From an uncultured Ruminococcus sp. (GTDB taxonomy: Bacteria; Bacillota; Clostridia; Oscillospirales; Ruminococcaceae), in the NCBI GenBank assembly GCA_900315755.1, contig ONAI01000005.1:1-64000 (forward strand): a stretch of DNA of 64,000 bases. Reading direction: 5' to 3'. Positions 1 through 7,800 of this stretch are shown piece after piece. The notes under the pieces were generated by a model, which searched no databases, was not told where the DNA came from, and worked only from the letters and a program-made list of their open reading frames with translations. Made by a program: the position numbers and the translations under genes. Every line of letters begins with the position of its first letter. The first letter of the stretch is position 1.

Positions 1-24
1 CCCCTTTCCAAAGACTTTTATTTC

Positions 25-116
25 GTTTTTTTCGCAATGGTATAAAAATTCCGGAAGTAATACAAACTTCCGGTTTTTCATTTTTATGTTAGTAAGTATA
101 CCATTGCGAAAAAAAC
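25..116. repeat. 20-bp perfect inverted repeat enclosing a hairpin
   Basis: Positions 25-44 and 97-116 are exact reverse complements (core TTCGCAATGGTATA). The 52-bp spacer holds a second 8-bp perfect stem (51-58 with 66-73). The flanks at 1-24 and about 121-140 continue the dyad imperfectly. There is no gene in positions 1-226. The nested palindrome looks like a small non-coding dispersed element of the MITE or REP type, but no second copy is visible in this window, so that class is inference. Confidence 0.6.
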
Positions 117-141
117 AAGCTTAAAGTTTTCGGGAGGGAGT

Positions 142-178
142 TTGAGGGAAGCCCCTTTCTCAAAAGGGGTTCCCTCAA
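142..178. repeat. Strong two-part hairpin next to the inverted repeat
   Basis: Nine bases at 142-150 pair with 170-178, and inside them CCCCTTT (152-158) pairs with AAAGGGG (163-169), leaving one bulged G. There is no T tract on either side, so it is not a classical terminator, although it could stop transcription arriving from the 45-aa gene on the minus strand. It probably belongs to the same repeat element as 25-116. Confidence 0.55.
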
Positions 179-226
179 TAATTACTGATAAACAGCCATA
201 TATGTAACACACTTATGGCTGTTTGC

Positions 227-364
227 TTATCTGAGGAATAATGGAAGTATAGAACCGATTGCCATGATGAGCGCAAGCACCAGCATAATTATTCTCAGGC
301 GGGTTTTGCGAGGATCGGAAGGTTTTTTGCTGGTGTTGTTCTTGTTCTGATTCTGATTAGCCAT
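227..364 (-). CDS. 45-aa single-pass membrane protein, function unknown
   Basis: This short gene begins at ATG 364, with a GAGGTG ribosome site six bases upstream, and stops at TAA 227. The product has a polar, Asn/Lys-rich first 23 residues followed by one hydrophobic helix (RIIMLVLALIMAIGSILPLF), so it should be a small protein anchored in the membrane with a basic cytoplasmic N-terminus. It starts 12 bases after the DEAD-box helicase stop codon, on the same strand, so the two are probably co-transcribed. I do not recognise a named family with certainty. The good ribosome site, codon structure and helix argue for a real gene. Confidence 0.65.
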   Translation of the reverse strand: MANQNQNKNNTSKKPSDPRKTRLRIIMLVLALIMAIGSILPLFLR

Positions 365-376
365 TCATATCACCTC

Positions 377-2101
377 TCAGTGTCTTTTTTTTGTGCGTTT
401 TTTGCGGTTAGGGATGTAGTCCTTGTACACCTCGGACTTGTTTCTGCTGCCGTATGCGGCTTTTCTGCGGTCGAATACGGGCTTGTCGTTCGGACGCGGA
501 CGGCTGTAATGTCCCCGTGAAGAAGAGCCTGTGCAGAGCTTTACCGTTACCTGCTGACCATTTATCTTCATCGGATTTGTAGATTCGATTATGTAATCGG
601 TATCGGAAGCCGGAACTTCAACAGTAGTATGGTCATCAAAGATGTCGATCTTGCCGAAATCCTTTCCGGACATCCCGGTAGCATCAACGAGAGCGCCGAG
701 GATAAAATTCGGAGCGATACGGCGGTTTCTGCCGATATTAATGTCTATTTTCACCGTTTTTGCGGAGCTGCCGCGGCGGTTTTTGAGCGGACGTGCACGT
801 TCAAATTCAGGAATGGAATCAATATCCTCCTGAATGATACGGTCGATAAGTCTTGCAGCGGCTTCACGCGCGTCGATGCCCATAGAAGCGAGACGGTCAA
901 TAGCCGAATAGGCGCTGTGATGAGCCTCGATCGACGTAATATCACGTATCATGGCTTCCTGCCTCATAGCGAGGATGCCTTCCTTATCCGGAAGCGGTAA
1001 CTCGGTTATCTCGGCGTTTATGTACTTCGAGATGTCGCGGAGTTCATGGAACTGTTTTCTGCCGCTGATGAGAGTATATGCAGTACCTGTTTTGCCTGCA
1101 CGGCCGGTACGTCCTATGCGGTGTATATAATACTCGTTATCCTGCGGAAGGTCGTAGTTGAAAACGGTGTCGATACCGCTGACGTCGATACCTCTTGCGG
1201 CAACATCGGTCGCAACGAGAATCTCGCAGGCTTTGTTTTTAAAGCTGTTCATGACCTGTGTGCGCTGAGCCTGTTTCATATCGCCGTGCAGACCGGCTGC
1301 ACGAAAGCCGTGCTTCTGGAGTTCCTCGGTAAGCTGATCGACCATAGCTCTTGTATTGCAGAACACCATGCACGATGCAGGTGAGTAGGCTTTTAGCAGA
1401 AGGCGCAGAGCGTCAGTTTTTCTGCCCATAGCGACCTCAAAGTAATACTGTTCGATGAGGTCAACGGTCTTTTGAGCGGATTTTATCTTGACGTGTACCG
1501 GATCGCGCTGGAATTTTTCAGTGATCGCCATTATCTCCTTTGGCATAGTCGCGGAAAAGAGGACAGTCTGTCTATCCTCGGGCACACCTGAGAGTATCGA
1601 CTCGATGTCCTCACGGAAGCCCATATTAAGCATTTCATCGGCTTCATCGAGGATGACGCAGCGGAGATTTTCAAGCTTGAGGGTACGTCTTCTGATGTGA
1701 TCCATAACACGTCCCGGAGTACCTATGACGATGTTCGCACCGCGTTTGAGTTCAAATATCTGTTTTTCCATGCTCGCTCCGCCGTAGACAGCACAAGGCT
1801 TGACAATACGCTTGAAATGCGCGAATTTTTTGATTTCGCCGTGAGCCTGAAGTGCGAGCTCTCTGGTCGGGCAGAGTATCAGCACTGTTACTGCATTTTT
1901 ATTTGAATCGTTGATGCTTTCAACGGCAGGTATGCCGAAAGCAGCAGTTTTGCCTGTACCCGTGTTAGATCGTCCGACAACATCAAGTCCCTGAAGGAGA
2001 AGAGGGATACTTTTTTCCTGAATTTCTGTCATTTCTGAGAATCCCAGTTCATCTACCGCATTGAGTATTTCCTGAGAAAGATTAAGTTCGTTGAATCGCA
2101 T
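377..2101 (-). CDS. DEAD-box ATP-dependent RNA helicase with DbpA-type RNA-binding domain
   Basis: Unwinds RNA duplexes; members of this group (CshA/DeaD/DbpA) act in ribosome assembly, RNA decay and cold adaptation. All core motifs are present: Q motif region near the N-terminus, GTGKTAAF (motif I), PTRELALQ (Ia), GTPGR (Ib), DEADEML (II), SATMP (III), VATDVAARGIDV (V) and HRIGRTGRAG (VI). After a linker, residues of about 455-525 (NIGRNRRIAPNFILGAL) match the DbpA RRM-like fold that docks on structured RNA, and the end is a basic Arg/Lys tail. At 574 aa it has the usual length for DeaD-like proteins. It has its own promoter at 2142-2170, and a 45-aa membrane protein gene follows at once. 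Confidence 0.93.
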   Translation of the reverse strand: MRFNELNLSQEILNAVDELGFSEMTEIQEKSIPLLLQGLDVVGRSNTGTGKTAAFGIPAVESINDSNKNAVTVLILCPTRELALQAHGEIKKFAHFKRIVKPCAVYGGASMEKQIFELKRGANIVIGTPGRVMDHIRRRTLKLENLRCVILDEADEMLNMGFREDIESILSGVPEDRQTVLFSATMPKEIMAITEKFQRDPVHVKIKSAQKTVDLIEQYYFEVAMGRKTDALRLLLKAYSPASCMVFCNTRAMVDQLTEELQKHGFRAAGLHGDMKQAQRTQVMNSFKNKACEILVATDVAARGIDVSGIDTVFNYDLPQDNEYYIHRIGRTGRAGKTGTAYTLISGRKQFHELRDISKYINAEITELPLPDKEGILAMRQEAMIRDITSIEAHHSAYSAIDRLASMGIDAREAAARLIDRIIQEDIDSIPEFERARPLKNRRGSSAKTVKIDINIGRNRRIAPNFILGALVDATGMSGKDFGKIDIFDDHTTVEVPASDTDYIIESTNPMKINGQQVTVKLCTGSSSRGHYSRPRPNDKPVFDRRKAAYGSRNKSEVYKDYIPNRKKRTKKRH

Positions 2102-2141
2102 TGATTATCCTTTCAATTGTTATCATATAAGCCTGTTTACT

Positions 2142-2170
2142 ATTATATCATCATTTATACGCTGCGTCAA
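2142..2170 (-). promoter_or_regulatory. Promoter of the DEAD-box helicase
   Basis: On the minus strand TTGACG (2165-2170) and a perfect TATAAT (2142-2147) are 17 bases apart, about 40 bases upstream of the helicase start codon. This fits a vegetative sigma-A promoter. Confidence 0.75.
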
Positions 2171-2194
2171 GACTGAAAGCAGCTTTGAGGCAAT

Positions 2195-2221
2195 GAAAAG
2201 CGCCCTTGCATCAAGAGCGCT
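2195..2221 (-). terminator. Terminator of the SGNH lipoprotein gene
   Basis: Read on the minus strand, AGCGC-CTTG pairs with CAAG-GCGCT and is followed by TTTTC. It lies 21 bases after the stop codon of the lipoprotein gene and just before the helicase promoter. Confidence 0.7.
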
Positions 2222-2241
2222 GAGTTGCATTTTGTACTTGT

Positions 2242-3144
2242 TTAACCGGCAAGACGTCCCTTTACCGGCGTTGTATCGAGCATCATATAGAGGTTGGTGA
2301 GGAGTTCGGAATAGCACGGCGGCGAGAGGTGTATGCCGTCGCCGGAGGAAGAACCGGCTTTGAGGTCGAGAGTATCCGGATCTGCGAGGACTGCGTAAGC
2401 ATCAAAGTAGAAGATCCTGTCGGAATTGGCGTTTGAAACGGCAGTTCTGAGCGCGGTATTATATGAACGTATCATATCGTTGGTCGTAAGTGAAGTGATA
2501 GTCGGATCAATAGGCGTTATGCCTGCGATCACGATATTAATATCAGGAACGCGCTCGATTATCTGCTTTGCAACGTCGAGGTATTTTGTGGAGAATGTAT
2601 TGGCATCACTGGTCTTGATGTCGTTCATGCCGAGCGACATATAGAGAAGTTTTGGCTTGACAGCCGCGACGGCATCAATAGTGCCGAGAGTACCGGCAGG
2701 AGTATCGAAGGTAAAGTAATCGAGATTCCACATTGAGACTGATGATTGTGTAAGGCAGTGCTCATGCGGAACAAAATTGTAAACGTTGAAGCCGTGGCAT
2801 ATTGAATCGCCGTAAACGTAGATATTGTCCTGATAGGCGTTAGCGTTCGAGGAAGCAGTACCCTTCGGGATAGTAGCATCTTCTGGAGAAGCCCCCTGAG
2901 GAAGTACCTTATCCGGTGCATTGGTGATAACCGGCGGAGCGGTAGCCTGTTCAGTAGTAGTAACAGTAGTCACGGTAGTCGGAACAGCAGTTGTCTGAGC
3001 ATTAGTGACTGTGACTCTGGTCTGCGGAACAGGTTCTGATATAGTTTCTGTTTCGCTGCCGCATGATACAGCTGAAAGAAGAACCGCAGCTGTGATGCCG
3101 CTTAAAGCAGTACATCTGATCAACGAACCTAATTTGGCGTTCAT
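2242..3144 (-). CDS. SGNH/GDSL-family hydrolase, putative lipoprotein
   Basis: Probably an esterase or deacetylase anchored on the outer face of the membrane. Residues 1-29 form a signal peptide ending in a lipobox-like AVSC. A Thr/Pro-rich linker (about residues 40-85) leads to the SGNH domain: block I YGDSICHGFN with the nucleophile Ser, block III GMNDIKT, and block V DGIHLSP with the Asp-His pair. At 300 aa it has the length expected for one such domain. The ATG at 3144 has a GGAG site 8-9 bases upstream. It stands alone between a terminator and a divergent gene. The substrate is not visible from sequence; cell-wall or plant polysaccharide esters are plausible. Confidence 0.8.
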   Translation of the reverse strand: MNAKLGSLIRCTALSGITAAVLLSAVSCGSETETISEPVPQTRVTVTNAQTTAVPTTVTTVTTTEQATAPPVITNAPDKVLPQGASPEDATIPKGTASSNANAYQDNIYVYGDSICHGFNVYNFVPHEHCLTQSSVSMWNLDYFTFDTPAGTLGTIDAVAAVKPKLLYMSLGMNDIKTSDANTFSTKYLDVAKQIIERVPDINIVIAGITPIDPTITSLTTNDMIRSYNTALRTAVSNANSDRIFYFDAYAVLADPDTLDLKAGSSSGDGIHLSPPCYSELLTNLYMMLDTTPVKGRLAG

Positions 3145-3245
3145 AATATCAACTCCAACATTGAAAAATATAACAGAATAATTCTATCACATTGCAGCCG
3201 AAAAGTAAAGTGATTTTTTAAATTCGTCAAACTGGTGCATTATTA

Positions 3246-3274
3246 TTGACAATTTCGTGATATGATAGTATAAT
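3246..3274 (+). promoter_or_regulatory. Consensus promoter of the beta-helix protein
   Basis: TTGACA (3246-3251), 17 bases, TATAAT (3269-3274): both hexamers are perfect. Transcription should start near 3281, which rules out the upstream ATG at 3283 as a useful start and supports ATG 3340. Confidence 0.85.
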
Positions 3275-3339
3275 AATAAGGTATGCAAACAGGATTTGCA
3301 GACGCTAATACAGAATCGTTCGGGAGGAACAGGATCATT

Positions 3340-4008
3340 ATGGAAAATGTCAGGATAACTGATCTTTACGATCTCAGCCATACAATAGCAGCTGATTATC
3401 TGAGAAAATTCGAGTATCCGTGGGAGGCTTTAAAGGGGATAAGCCAGCTCATCATCGAACTCGGCAGCAAACTCAGTCCGGAGGAATACGATAATCCTTC
3501 GGAAAATGTGTGGATACATAAAACAGCAAAGGTATTTCCGAGTGCTTACATCGGTGCGCCGTGTATAATAGGACCTGAAACAGAGGTGCGTCACTGTGCA
3601 TTCATCCGCGGAAGCGCACTTGTTGGTGCGGGATGTGTTATCGGAAACTCGGTCGAACTCAAAAATGTAATTATCTTCGACAGCGTACAGACACCGCATT
3701 ACAACTATGTTGGTGACAGTATACTCGGATACAAGTCGCATATGGGGGCAGGCTCGATAACCTCGAATGTGAAGTCCGACAAGACCAATGTTGTGATAAA
3801 GTCGGAAGGAGAGGAGCTCGTTACGGGTATAAAGAAGATAGGCGCAATGCTCGGAGATTTCGTTGAGGTCGGCTGTAACAGCGTACTCAACCCCGGAACC
3901 GTTATCGGTCCGCACTCAAATATTTATCCTACAAGCTGCGTAAGGGGAGTAGTACCGCCGGAAAGTATCTGGAAAACAGGCGGAGTAGTGGTAAAAAAGT
4001 CCAAATAA
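3340..4008 (+). CDS. Left-handed beta-helix protein related to GlmU C-terminal domain
   Basis: A 222-aa protein of hexapeptide repeats, the fold of the acetyltransferase half of GlmU. The repeats run from about residue 62 (VWIHKTAKVFPSAYIGAP) to residue 205 and include VGAGCVIGNSVELKN, MGAGSITSNV and VGCNSVLNPGTVIGP. The N-terminal 60 residues are helical, and there is no nucleotidyltransferase domain, so it cannot be a full GlmU. Homologues are usually annotated as UDP-N-acetylglucosamine pyrophosphorylase-related proteins; an acyl- or acetyltransferase role is likely but the substrate is unknown. The start was moved from 3283 to 3340 because the promoter lies immediately before 3283 and a GGGAGG site precedes 3340. 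Confidence 0.75.
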   Translation: MENVRITDLYDLSHTIAADYLRKFEYPWEALKGISQLIIELGSKLSPEEYDNPSENVWIHKTAKVFPSAYIGAPCIIGPETEVRHCAFIRGSALVGAGCVIGNSVELKNVIIFDSVQTPHYNYVGDSILGYKSHMGAGSITSNVKSDKTNVVIKSEGEELVTGIKKIGAMLGDFVEVGCNSVLNPGTVIGPHSNIYPTSCVRGVVPPESIWKTGGVVVKKSK

Positions 4009-4020
4009 CGTATAATTATA

Positions 4021-4058
4021 AAGCCGCTGTCGGGATTTTACCGCAGCGGCTGTTTTTC
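4021..4058. terminator. Terminator between convergent genes
   Basis: AGCCGCTG pairs with CAGCGGCT and is followed by GTTTTTC on the plus strand. It ends the beta-helix gene and lies close to the 3' end of hpt on the other strand. Confidence 0.75.
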
Positions 4059-4064
4059 GGTGGG

Positions 4065-4613
4065 TCAATCACCGAATTCGGCTATATAAGGAAGATTCCT
4101 GTAATATTCACCGTAATCAAGACCGTAGCCTATCACAAACAGGTCAGGTATAGTGAAGAGGGAAAGATCGGCTTTGAGAGGTACGATCCGGCGTTCAGGC
4201 TTGTCGAGAAGAGTTACAACGTGCAGTGAGAGTGGTTTACGTGCTTTAAGAAGATTCAGAACATCTGTGAGAGTTCTGCCGGTATCAATAATATCCTCGA
4301 CCATGATCACATGATAGCCGGACACATCGTGCCTGAGGTCCATAGTGATCTGGACAACTCCCGATGAATCGGTACTTTCGTAGTAGCTTTTTGCAGCCAT
4401 GAAGTCTATCTCGCATGGTACGCTGACAGTTCTTGCAAGGTCGGCGAGGAAAATGAACGAGCCTTTGAGAATACTTACGAGGAGGACAGGTCTGCCGTCG
4501 TAAATACTGTCGATGAACTTTCCGGCGTCATTGATCCTGTTTTTTATCTCGTCCGCGGAGATGATGGTACGTTTTATTCTGCTCATGTAATCCTGAGTTG
4601 ATGAAAAATCCAT
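4065..4613 (-). CDS. hpt: Hypoxanthine phosphoribosyltransferase
   Basis: Salvages hypoxanthine and guanine to IMP and GMP with PRPP, in the cytosol. The PRPP-binding loop is clear (VIMVEDIIDTGRTL, about residues 94-107), as is the N-terminal SILKGSFIFLADL segment that contacts pyrophosphate. The 182-aa length matches the family. An upstream in-frame ATG at 4697 was rejected: the promoter -10 box is at 4686-4691, so transcription starts downstream of it, whereas ATG 4613 has an AAAGGA ribosome site. Monocistronic. Confidence 0.93.
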   Translation of the reverse strand: MDFSSTQDYMSRIKRTIISADEIKNRINDAGKFIDSIYDGRPVLLVSILKGSFIFLADLARTVSVPCEIDFMAAKSYYESTDSSGVVQITMDLRHDVSGYHVIMVEDIIDTGRTLTDVLNLLKARKPLSLHVVTLLDKPERRIVPLKADLSLFTIPDLFVIGYGLDYGEYYRNLPYIAEFGD

Positions 4614-4685
4614 AGCAAATAATCCTTTCGTTATTATACTCAATGTCTGCTCAGCGACTAAAATCCGGCTATATACATTACTTAT

Positions 4686-4714
4686 ATTGTAGCACAAAAA
4701 TACGCAAATAGCAA
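4686..4714 (-). promoter_or_regulatory. Promoter of hpt
   Basis: On the minus strand TTGCTA (4709-4714), 17 bases, TACAAT (4686-4691). The leader is about 65 nt. Confidence 0.7.
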
Positions 4715-4738
4715 GATATGTTTTTTTACTGAAAAATA

Positions 4739-4767
4739 TTGAAAATACAGCCGGAATGTGGTAAAAT
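4739..4767 (+). promoter_or_regulatory. Promoter of the giant helicase gene
   Basis: TTGAAA (4739-4744), 17 bases, TAAAAT (4762-4767). It gives a leader of about 35 nt before ATG 4810, which has GGAGAGGA just upstream. The -35 box lies only 25 bases from the divergent hpt -35 box. Confidence 0.7.
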
Positions 4768-4809
4768 AAATAATGTATATATTACCGCAAGCGCAGATCG
4801 GAGAGGAAT

Positions 4810-7800
4810 ATGGAAAATATTATTGAGATAAGCGGCAGTATGACTGCCGGTATAAACTTTGCGATGCAGCAGAATTACGTGCCAGTATTTCGCAGACTTA
4901 TCGTCAGGAATAAGTCTGCGGACGAAATAAAGAACGTCAGTCTCAGGATAACGTTCCAGCCGGAGTTTGCTAAAACCTATGAAACAGCCCCGGTCGATCT
5001 TCTGCCGGATCAGCCTGTTGAATTCACACCGGTAAAAATAGTGATTGATCCGGAGTATCTTTTCACATTGACTGAAAAGCTTGTAGCAAACGCAACTGTT
5101 GAGGCTGTCAGCGGTGGAGAGGTCTTAGGCTCGCAGACTCTTAACATCGAGCTTCTTGCCTACGATCAGTGGACAGGCGCTAATTTTATGCCGGAAATGG
5201 CTGCTGCGTTTATGACACCAAATCACCCGAAGGTTCAGGAAGTAATTTCAGCAGCGAGTCTGTATCTGCAAAAATGGTGCGGTGATCCGGCGTTCACAGG
5301 CTATCAGTCGTGCAATCCAAACATCGTAAAGCAGCAGATGGGCGCGATATATGCGGCTTTGCAGGAAGCTAACATCGCCTATACGATGCCGCCTGCAAGC
5401 TATGAGAATGCTCAGCGGATACGTATGCCTGATGCTGTACTCGAAACTAAGTCCGGAACCTGTCTCGATCTCTCGGTGCTTTACTGCACCTGCCTTGAAG
5501 CAATAGGACTGAATCCGCTGCTTGTTCTGGTCAAGGGACACGCTTTTGCGGCTTGCTGGCTCGATAATGAGACCTTCCCGGACTGTCTCCAGTTCGATAT
5601 GACTGCCCTCACAAAGCGTATCGCACACGGTATCGACGCGATATGCGCCGTTGAGTGTACCGATTTCGTAGCCGGAAAACAGGTAGGATTTGACGATTCC
5701 GAGAAACACGCGGCTGCAAATCTCAGCGAGCAGTCCGAGTTCTATTTTGCTATTGACGTAAGACGTACCCGTGCAAGCGGAATACGTCCGATACCTTCAA
5801 GGATCGCTGATAACGGTACTTTTAAGGCTGTTGACTACGGTGAGCGCAAGGATTCCGAGATAACCTCAGCACCGAATGAGCTTGAACTCCGCGCACAGGG
5901 AGAATTACAGGACAGAGAGGTCACAAAACAGGTGATCTGGGAGCGAAAGCTTCTGGACCTCAGTCTCAGGAACAGTCTGCTTAATTTCCGTCCGAACGCA
6001 ATGAGCGTACAGATAATGACGGATTCGCTTGGATCGCTTGAGGACGAGATGTCGAAGGGCGAGGAATTCCGCGTTATGCCGGCGCCGAACGATATGTCGC
6101 TGAAAATCGCCGACAGCAGGATATACGAAATGGAAAACGACCGCGACCGTATCACAGCGATCGCAGCAACTGAATTCAAGAGCCGCCGTCTGAGATCGTT
6201 TCTTGATGAGAGCGAGCTTGATAAGATAATGAAGAAGCTTCACCGTCAGGCGAAGGTAAGTCTTGAGGAAAACGGCGTAAATACGATATATCTCGCCCTC
6301 GGATTTCTCCGCTGGTATGAGACTGATAATAGTGAAAAGCCGCGTTATGCGCCGCTTGTGTTAGTACCTGTCGATATTACCCGCAAGGTTCAGGAAAAAG
6401 CTTACAATATATGTATCCGCGATGAGGATACTCAGGTAAATATCACCCTCCTTGAAATGCTCAGACAGATTTTCGGCATCGACATCAAGGGACTTGATCC
6501 TGTTCCCGTGGACGAAAACGGCGTTGACCTCAACCTGATTTTCAGTACGATACGTCAGGGAGTTATGGCGCAGAGCCGCTGGGATATTGAGGAATACGCA
6601 TTTATTGGTCAGTTCTCGTTCAACCGCTTTATAATGTGGAACGACATCCGTAACCGTGCTGACGAGCTTGCTGCAAACAAGGTCGTAGCAAGCCTTATAT
6701 CAGGCAAAACGGAGTGGCAGGGCGATGACATCTCCATATCTCCGCTTGAACTCGATAACAACGTCTCACCGACTGAACTTGCGGTACCGCTGAGTGCCGA
6801 TTCATCACAGCTTGCAGCAGTATATGCGGCTTCGCAGGGGAAAAGTTTCGTACTCCACGGACCTCCCGGAAGCGGTAAGTCACAAACCATAACAAATATG
6901 ATCGCAAGTGCGCTGTATCACGGAAAATCAGTACTTTTCGTGGCTGAGAAAATGGCAGCACTGTCTGTTGTTGAGAAACGTCTTGACAAGGTAGGGCTCG
7001 GACCATTCTGTCTTGAACTCCACTCGAATAAGGCTCAGAAAAGGGCTGTACTGAAACAGCTTGATGATACTCTCAATGTCGGAAGGATAAAGCATCCGCA
7101 GGAGTACAAGGCTCAGGCTGAGAAAATAACTCAGCTCCGCAGCGAACTCAACGGCACTATGGAAGAGATACACAAGGTGAGAAATTTCGGATTCTCCCTC
7201 TACGATGCCGTTGTCCGCTATGAGCAGAACAGGGAATACGGCGGAAAATTCGCTTTTGATAGCAGTCACATCGCTGCTATGAACGAGACATCCTACTCTC
7301 AGTGGCGCGAAACTCTTGAAACACTTGCAGCCGCCGGAAGAGAATTCGGCGATGTTACCGCAACACCGCTTGGTGTATGCACACTTGATTCGTGTACCCC
7401 TCAGACAAGAGACGAGATAGCTGCAAAGCTCGGCGAATTCAAGTCCGCGCTCGCAAAGGTCGAATCTGACAACGAGAAAATTTACTCTTTCTGCGGCAGC
7501 GAGAGCCTGACTTATCCGCAGTGCAAGGCAGCTGCGGAGGTGCTTTCAGCAGCATCAGGCGAGGGAAATATCATTGCTGCGATAGTCAGCGGAAGCAGCT
7601 GGGAGAACGTAAAAAATCCGGCTGAGAACCTCATAGCGTCCGGCAGGGAGATGAAGCAGCTCAAGGCTGAGATACTTGAAAAGTTTGAGACATCAGTCCT
7701 TGCATTCGACAGCAGCGGAGCACTCGTCAACTGGAAGACCGCACAGAGTAAATGGTTGCTGCCGAAGTTCTTCAGGAGCCGTAAACTCGTCAGTGAACTC

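Noticed and set aside
3283..3339. Longer N-terminus for the beta-helix protein
   Set aside because: The perfect promoter -10 box ends at 3274, so the ATG at 3283 sits at the transcription start with no ribosome site.
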